Below, piece by piece: positions 58,463-64,000 of a DNA stretch of 64,000 bases (position 1 is the first letter of the stretch; each line of letters opens with the position of its first letter). A model generated the notes under the pieces. It was not told the DNA's origin, did not search any database, and was given only the letters and a program-made list of their open reading frames with translations. The stretch is from Campylorhamphus procurvoides (Eukaryota; Chordata; Aves; Passeriformes; Dendrocolaptidae), in assembly GCA_013396655.1 (NCBI GenBank), contig WBMV01005054.1:1206062-1270061 (forward strand), given 5' to 3'. A program made the position numbers and the translations under genes.

Positions 58463-58837
58463 CAGCACGGCCCTGAGGAACATCCTTCCTCTCCCCCAGG
58501 CACTTTTCCACCCGTCTCAGCACATTCTCGCCCACGCCCCGAGGCAAAAATCATAGACAAGTGGTGGGAGCCTTCCCCAAATTACAAGAAAAAACATATA
58601 GGTATAGGTGCTAGTAACCAAAGCAGCAGCTCTATTTGAACGAGAAAAAGCTGTTTTCAGTCTAAAAATAAAAATTTAAAAAAAATTAAATTTAAAAGGA
58701 CCGAACTGAGCCCTAAAAGCTTTAATATGCACACAAAGTGCCTGCACGGAGGACTGCAGGAGGAAGAGGTGATGTCCTGAGACACACCTGATGACATTCT
58801 TTCTTCCTGCTTTACAAAAACGCTTGCCCTCTTGAAT
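58463..58837. other. Spacer between LTR and CR1
   Basis: No gene or repeat was recognised. There is a short A-rich run near 58670-58690. Confidence 0.45.
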
Positions 58838-59190
58838 CAGAGAATCGATTGGGTTGGAAAAGCCCTCCGAGATCACTGAGTCCAACCCTTGATCCAACTC
58901 CGATCTGTTTACTAGATCATGGCACCAAGTGCCACATCCAATCTCAGTTTAAAAACATTCCAAGGTGGTGAATCTACCACCTCTCTGGGCAGGCCATTCC
59001 AATGCCTGATCACGCTCTCTGTAAAGAAGTTCTTTCTAATATCCAACCTAACACAGATGCACCCAGGGAGCTGCTCCCCCACACCTCCCAGAATAGCAGA
59101 GCATTTCCCTTCTGTCCAGAAGCTCCTACCCAAAACATGCTCATGGATCCAGCCATGTCCTGGCTCTGCTGACTCCACCATGCTGCAGTG
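58838..59190 (-). mobile_element. CR1 LINE 3' fragment, TMEM184B-CSNK1E interval
   Basis: The plus strand shows AGAGAATCGATTGGGTTGGA, then CTGAGTCCAACCCTTGATCC, CACCTCTCTGGGCAGGCCAT and AAGAAGTTCTTTCTAATATC: a CR1 tail in reverse. Translated on the minus strand it keeps an ORF2-tail-like string, [20 protein letters not shown], so it extends into the ORF2 end. Confidence 0.88.
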
Positions 59191-60214
59191 ATAGGGGTGT
59201 TGTCTTCCACACAGGCACCCTTCCCCTTTCTCACAGAAAACAGGATTTACAATGGCAAAAGTCCAGTTTCAATCTGAACCATCAAAAACACACTCAAAAT
59301 GGAAGCAGGACAAATGCAGTTTAGAGGCAACAGTACAATACCCCTGAACTACCCTCCTCTTCCCTTTGCTCCTATCTTCTCTCATCCCAGAAGCTGGAAG
59401 CCTCACATAGCAGGGAAATGAAGGAGAAGCTCTTCCTGCTCAGCTGGCAGAGAACAGGCTTGGAAGGAATTTCCAAAGTCACCAAGATCCATCATTTATT
59501 CCCAGCAGGTGTTTCTGAAAATCAGTTTCAAGAGTTTTACAGAGCCTGGAAGTAACAGGCCTCTCATCTGGATAATGCACGGATGCGTAACTATAAGAGC
59601 AGCAATTTAGAAATAAATCAGTATTAAAATTTAGTAATTTACTGTCAGACAGGTCAGACAACTAGAGGGAGGAAACCTAAACAAACCACACCACCAGAGC
59701 CACCAAAGCAGCAGGTGTATTTCACAGGGAGTTCAGCCTCTTTGCATCAGGCACAGCGCTGTTGTCAGGTGCTCAGGGCTGCTGCTTGGGCCCCTGTCTC
59801 CTTCCCTTTCCTTCAGGATTTACATTTCAAGATAGAAGCAAGAAAACACATAATCCAGGGTCCACCTCTGCTGAAGTCAGCGCACACCCAAAGCCAACAG
59901 TGCAGAAAGTCCCATCCCTCTCCTCCTGAAGGCCAGACGCATGGGACACCAGAGGCACAAATGCCAGGAACCAAAAGATCCTGAATCAGATTTCACATAA
60001 CTCTTGCCTGTTCCAAGGCTGCAACTGCAGAGATCAGCTTAGGTTTATTTTTAGGCACTCCAGTCCTGTGCCTTTTTTTCCAGTAATTCTGATCAAACTT
60101 GTTCCTGGAACTCAGAAACAGGTTCTGCCGCAAGACAGTGCTTCCTGCATGTAAAATGTGACTCCCAGCAAGGATACCAGGGTCAACAAAGGAAGGAATG
60201 ACAGATGCTGGCAT
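59191..60214. other. Interval downstream of CSNK1E
   Basis: About 1 kb with no recognised element. A second AATAAA on the minus strand at 59495-59500 could serve a longer CSNK1E 3' end. Confidence 0.45.
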
Positions 60215-60232
60215 CACTTTATCATTTTCTAC

Positions 60233-60238
60233 TTTATT
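60233..60238 (-). promoter_or_regulatory. CSNK1E: CSNK1E poly(A) signal
   Basis: AATAAA on the minus strand with GT/T-rich sequence about 40 bases downstream. Confidence 0.5.
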
Positions 60239-61656
60239 ACTTCAAATTAACAACCACGATAAAGCTCAAAAAAGTCCAATATTTACACAGGAAAAAAGTA
60301 CAAAATCCCCCCCAAAGTTCTTCAGGTTTTTTTTTGTTTTTTTAAATTACAAAGTAATAAAAAGTTTTGCTCTTTAATTAAAAAAAAGAGAGAGACAGTA
60401 AGAGGGGTAAATAAATTAGGAAAAAAATAGGGAGGAAAAACAAAGTGTTAAATAGAAAGGGTAAAAACAAACAAAACAAAGACTAACCCCACCCTCCCCG
60501 CCCTGCCAACAACCCATCGGCTCCACACTACAGTGACAGTGTGTCTGCTACAGGCCATAGGTCGCAGTGGTGATCATTGTGTTTCAAAGCCCCAAGTGCC
60601 ACAAAGCAGCTTGAGTATTCCTAAATTATATTTAAAAACAACTAAAGTGGGGGGGAAAGGGGGGGAGGAGACGGGTGGGAGAGGGCAGGAAGGGATTGTG
60701 CATGTATTGGTGGATCTTACTTGGGGTTGCATGAGGGAAGGAGAGAACAAGAGCCATCGCTCTGATAGAACTGCAAACTCCAGTTTCTGTGCGTCCCTCT
60801 CTTCTCCTCAAGTCCCACACTCTCTCCGCAGGAATTAAAACAAGTTTTAATTAAAAAATGAAAATAGAAAAACACGCACAGCCAGACGAAAAAAAGACCC
60901 CGCTGCAGGGATGAGAAGTATATTTCTCCCTGTATTTCAGCTCCAATGATCCCATCCTCCATGGGACCAGGTGCCTCTCCATAAAGATCCCTCCGTGTGT
61001 GAGGACCGCTCAGTTCAGGGAAGGCTGGCACTTCTCCCAACAGCCAAAAAAGAAACCTCAGAGAAGCCACCCAAGGAAAGGAAGCCCGAGTCAATGATTA
61101 GGCTGTTGCCACAATTCCCCTCACAGCTTAAAATTCACTTAATGCTTGAGAAAATAAATTCTGTAATAATAATAAAAGTCAGACTTCTACCATCAAGTGT
61201 GGCTGGAATCTGATTCCCTCCTAGCCCACAAGGCTCCTGAAAAGAATAAAACCAAAAAACCAAACAAAAACCTCACCCCTCCCCCACATCATCCCCTGCC
61301 CTCAGATAAAAAGGAGAGCAAAGTTAAAATGTATATGGCTGGAAACCATATGATTTGAAAGAAACATTTTTTAAAAAATAATAACAAAGCAGGAGAAAAT
61401 ATCCAAGAAGAAGAAGAAGAAAAAAAAAAAAGGAGAGAAAGTAAAACCAGGAGCAGCAAGTCAGGAGAGAGGACTGGGGGTAGCCAGTGGGGGCAGCGGT
61501 CGGGGCTGGGGGTAGTGGAGGTGTTCCCGCACAGCTCCCGCATCGTCAGCTCCTCGGAGGTGTCGCGCTGGGGGACGCAGGCGGCCCTCTTGGAAACGGC
61601 TCACACCAGCGCAGGGGGCACAGCTCGACTCCTCAGCGTTGGCAAAAAGAAATTCT

Positions 61657-61760
61657 GTTGGGTTTTTTTTGTTTGGTGGTGGTTTGTTTTTTTTTTCCTT
61701 GTCTTTTTTCTTTTTTTAAGTTTTTATTTGTTTTTTGGGTTTTTTGTTTTTTAAAAGAAA
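61657..61760. repeat. Low-complexity T-rich tract
   Basis: Runs of T broken by single G or C on the plus strand, inside the CSNK1E 3' UTR. This kind of sequence is length-variable and prone to sequencing error. Confidence 0.85.
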
Positions 61761-62340
61761 AATACAGTGAAGACACTAGAAAGAGAATTCAAAAGAGAGA
61801 AAGAGACATTAGGAGAAAAGACTCTTCCAGCACCTCCAATGCCAGATGGAGCATAACAAATTATATCAGCCCTTTCTTCTATGCTCCTGCCTCCCCTCCG
61901 AGTTACCTTGCCCAGCTACTGTCGTTTCCTCTACAAGAGGCACTCACTAGCTGTGCAAATTCTTATACAGTTGATTACATGCTCAGCACCCTCCTCCCCA
62001 ACACTGTCACACTGCCAGAAACGTATTCATGAGGAAGTAACGAAATGGCTCCCTAGCCCAGCACCCTATCCACCCTCCCTATGCTCCTGGAGAAATGGAA
62101 GCTACCTTCACACCTAAGACAATCCATCCCCCCAAGGTTCTGGCAGCCAACCTTACTGTTCCCTCTGAAGCCAAAAAACATCTCAAAGTAAGATGAAAGG
62201 AAAGGAAATGTACTGATCCCCCACAACATCATCAAAGTCTTAACCTAAGGCGTTTTTTCCCCAGCAATTCCCTCCTTGGGGGTTCCCAGGCATGAGGACA
62301 GGCTCACCTAAGCAAACACTGGTCCAGTGGCAATTGCTCC

Positions 62341-62373
62341 TCACTTCCCAAGGTGATCAAATGGCACACTTGT
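62341..62373 (-). CDS. CSNK1E: CSNK1E last coding exon (10 codons and stop)
   Basis: A short coding exon, [10 protein letters not shown] plus TGA (62341-62343), identical to the known C-terminus. Acceptor TAG at 62374-62376. It is too short to appear as an open frame. Confidence 0.93.
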   Translation of the reverse strand, partial: TSVPFDHLGK

Positions 62374-63815
62374 CTACAAAAGAAAAAGAAGAGTTGCCAA
62401 GGGCTTGAGAGGGAGAAAAAGGCACAAAAGACACCAAAACAAAGAGGCTGTATGTTTCTCTCAGGACATCTTCCCTCCCAAGAGTTTAGAGTTCCACTTC
62501 TCCAGGCCACTGTGGTCTGGAAGAGAACCAGATTAAGTCTTACTCCAAGCAAAGCAGAGCTAAGATGACAGTACTGAGCATGGCCTTCAGAAAATCTGTA
62601 ACTGAAGAGCAAAGGTGTAACTTGGTACCACTCCCCTTACCATACTAGAGTCTTCAAGCTCATGTCAGCTCCAGCAGATCAGGTAAAAACCACCCTGGAA
62701 CCCAGTCTTTCTGGGACATCCAGGATGGCAGGGACTCACCTGTGATGCTGAAATCCGTGACACTTCTTGCCGCCCTGTGAGGTCAGATGAGGAGACGTTG
62801 GCAGGAGCTCCTCGGTGTAACCTCATGCTGACCTTCCGCTCCCTGTCCACTCTTGAGATTGCTCTGGGGGACGTGTTGCCTGTTGGGGAAGAGAAACGTG
62901 GAGGCAAGAATATCAGTAAATAATTTTGGTCTCCAGTCAATAACAGGGGTGGGGCACCCTCCCCAAGCTCTCCCATCCTACTCACCGGACTGCTGGATTC
63001 GGGAAGTTGGGGTGGAGGCCATGGGCTCGGTGACATTGCGAAGACGGTTGGCAGTGGCTCCAGCAGGCGGGCCAGGGGGCAGTGCTCGTGTGGCTGACCC
63101 TCGGAGTTGCCCCATCCTCTCCTCTCGCTCATGCTCTCGCCGCTCCCGATCCATATCCTCAGGGTTCCGGGCTGCTCCCTGAGGAGAGAAACCCCCATGC
63201 CACACATGGCTGTCAGGCAGGAGAGACAGCAGCAGCCCTGGACAGAAAACACACTGTACTCCATCATGCCAAAGAAGAAGAGCTACATGCCCAAAACATG
63301 CTCTCCCCCACCCTCTGCCACTGCACCAAGAGAGGACCTCATTCTGTACCATGAAGAAACAGGGAGGAAAGCATATGGTACTACACCTGCTATTGCAGTC
63401 CATGTCTGAGTCCCACCTTCAATTATAGTCCTCTCCTGAAAAGTTATCTGTCTACCTACGGATCTACTGACACACATGCTCCATCAGACATACGCACTAA
63501 TACAACAATAGCTATACCCCCAATTAGCACCAAACAACTCTGCCTCTCTTCACTCTACCTTCAAGTTGTTCACCAGGTCTAAGCACAAGCAGTAGGCAGT
63601 TTCCAATTTTCCTCACCCTCTCTATGATATAAACCCCTGTCTAGCCCTTTTGCCACACACACTCACAAATTTAAGCATGTTCCAGTCAAAGACGTAGTCA
63701 TAGGAGAAGCCTTGGCGATGGAAGAGGTTGCGGAAGAGTTGCCGCAGGTACGAGTAGTCAGGTTTATCATCAAACCTCAGTGAACGGCAGAAGTTGAGGT
63801 ATGTCGAGAACTCAG
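62341..63815 (-). CDS. CSNK1E: CSNK1E (casein kinase 1 epsilon), 3' part, last 4 coding exons
   Basis: A Ser/Thr kinase that phosphorylates PER proteins in the circadian clock and components of Wnt/Dishevelled signalling. Minus-strand exons 63667-63815, 62986-63178, 62740-62879 and 62341-62373 join in phase to encode the last 170 residues, equivalent to human 247-416. The first carries the end of the kinase domain ([20 protein letters not shown], then [20 protein letters not shown]). The others encode the Ser/Thr/Arg-rich regulatory tail that is autophosphorylated ([20 protein letters not shown], then [20 protein letters not shown]) and the end SVPFDHLGK. Epsilon is chosen over delta from the tail sequence and from synteny with TMEM184B. 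The catalytic core lies beyond the right edge. Confidence 0.95.
62740..62879 (-). CDS. CSNK1E: CSNK1E coding exon n-1
   Basis: [20 protein letters not shown], then [20 protein letters not shown]. Acceptor CAG at 62880-62882, donor GTGAGT at 62734-62739. Confidence 0.95.
62986..63178 (-). CDS. CSNK1E: CSNK1E coding exon n-2
   Basis: [20 protein letters not shown], then [20 protein letters not shown]: the Arg/Glu-rich start of the regulatory tail. Acceptor CAG at 63179-63181, donor GTGAGT at 62980-62985. Confidence 0.95.
63667..63815 (-). CDS. CSNK1E: CSNK1E coding exon n-3 (kinase domain end)
   Basis: [20 protein letters not shown], then [17 protein letters not shown]. Acceptor CAG at 63816-63818, donor GTGAGT at 63661-63666. 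Confidence 0.96.
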
Positions 63816-64000
63816 CTGGAGAGAGCAGAGAACAGTTGGCTGTAGAACACCATCCAATCTCCCATGTCTCACCATGGAGCCACTGCAGCCTTTCAGCAGT
63901 GGCTTGCTGGGCCAGGACAGCACAAACAGAGCTGTGTAACAAAAACTGAGCCTGCTGATTGCAGCACTTGGGCCGCTAAGAAAACCCCATCCCTGTTTTT
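63816..64000 (-). other. CSNK1E intron (partial)
   Basis: Intron sequence up to the right edge. The upstream kinase-domain exons are outside the window. Confidence 0.7.

Larger units (their letters stand above)
60215..62340 (-). other. CSNK1E: CSNK1E 3' UTR
   Basis: About 2.1 kb from the stop codon to AATAAA at 60233-60238 (minus). It includes a GC-rich block at 61480-61640 and a long A-rich run on the minus strand (61657-61760) that contains another AATAAA (61723-61728), a possible proximal end. Confidence 0.55.

Overview
The window is vertebrate nuclear DNA, most probably from a bird and probably a songbird. It has multi-exon genes with GT-AG introns, CR1 retroposon 3' ends in both orientations, and ERV LTRs of a type common in passerine genomes. 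The gene order is that of human 22q13.1: BAIAP2L2 - PLA2G6 - MAFF - TMEM184B - CSNK1E. The bird call rests on repeat type and protein similarity recalled from memory, not on a search.

Layout, left to right. (1) 233-6546, minus: first ten coding exons of BAIAP2L2 (I-BAR domain, linker, start of the SH3 domain); the 3' end lies off the left edge. (2) ~7600-7890: ERV LTR fragment between BAIAP2L2 and PLA2G6. (3) ~8105-23143, minus: complete PLA2G6, 16 coding exons giving 805 residues with ankyrin repeats and the patatin-like catalytic Ser519/Asp652. (4) ~22.75-24.4 kb: CpG island shared head-to-head by PLA2G6 and MAFF. (5) ~23.6-26.5 kb, plus: MAFF, a 149-residue small Maf bZIP factor. (6) ~27.49-45.3 kb with a 5' leader exon near 57.5 kb, minus: complete TMEM184B, eight coding exons, 410 residues. 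(7) ~58.1-58.46 kb ERV LTR and 58.84-59.19 kb CR1 in the TMEM184B-CSNK1E interval. (8) ~60.2 kb to the right edge, minus: last four coding exons and 3' UTR of CSNK1E, encoding the last 170 residues of the kinase.

Exon boundaries were placed by hand from splice signals, reading-frame phase and recalled family proteins. All exon phases join without a frameshift in every gene, and no pseudogene was seen. Four poly(A) signals fit the four gene ends in the window. One PLA2G6 intron uses a GC donor, and the 81-bp MAFF intron is an open in-frame 27-codon stretch.

The genes do not form a pathway: a membrane-bending adaptor, a calcium-independent phospholipase A2, a stress-induced transcription factor, a seven-helix membrane protein and a clock kinase sit together through conserved synteny. 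I found no unknown biological system, no RNA gene, no CRISPR array and no prokaryotic feature. The points worth a second look are splicing oddities, retroelements close to exons and promoters, short tandem repeats, and two single-N positions that may mark assembly joins.
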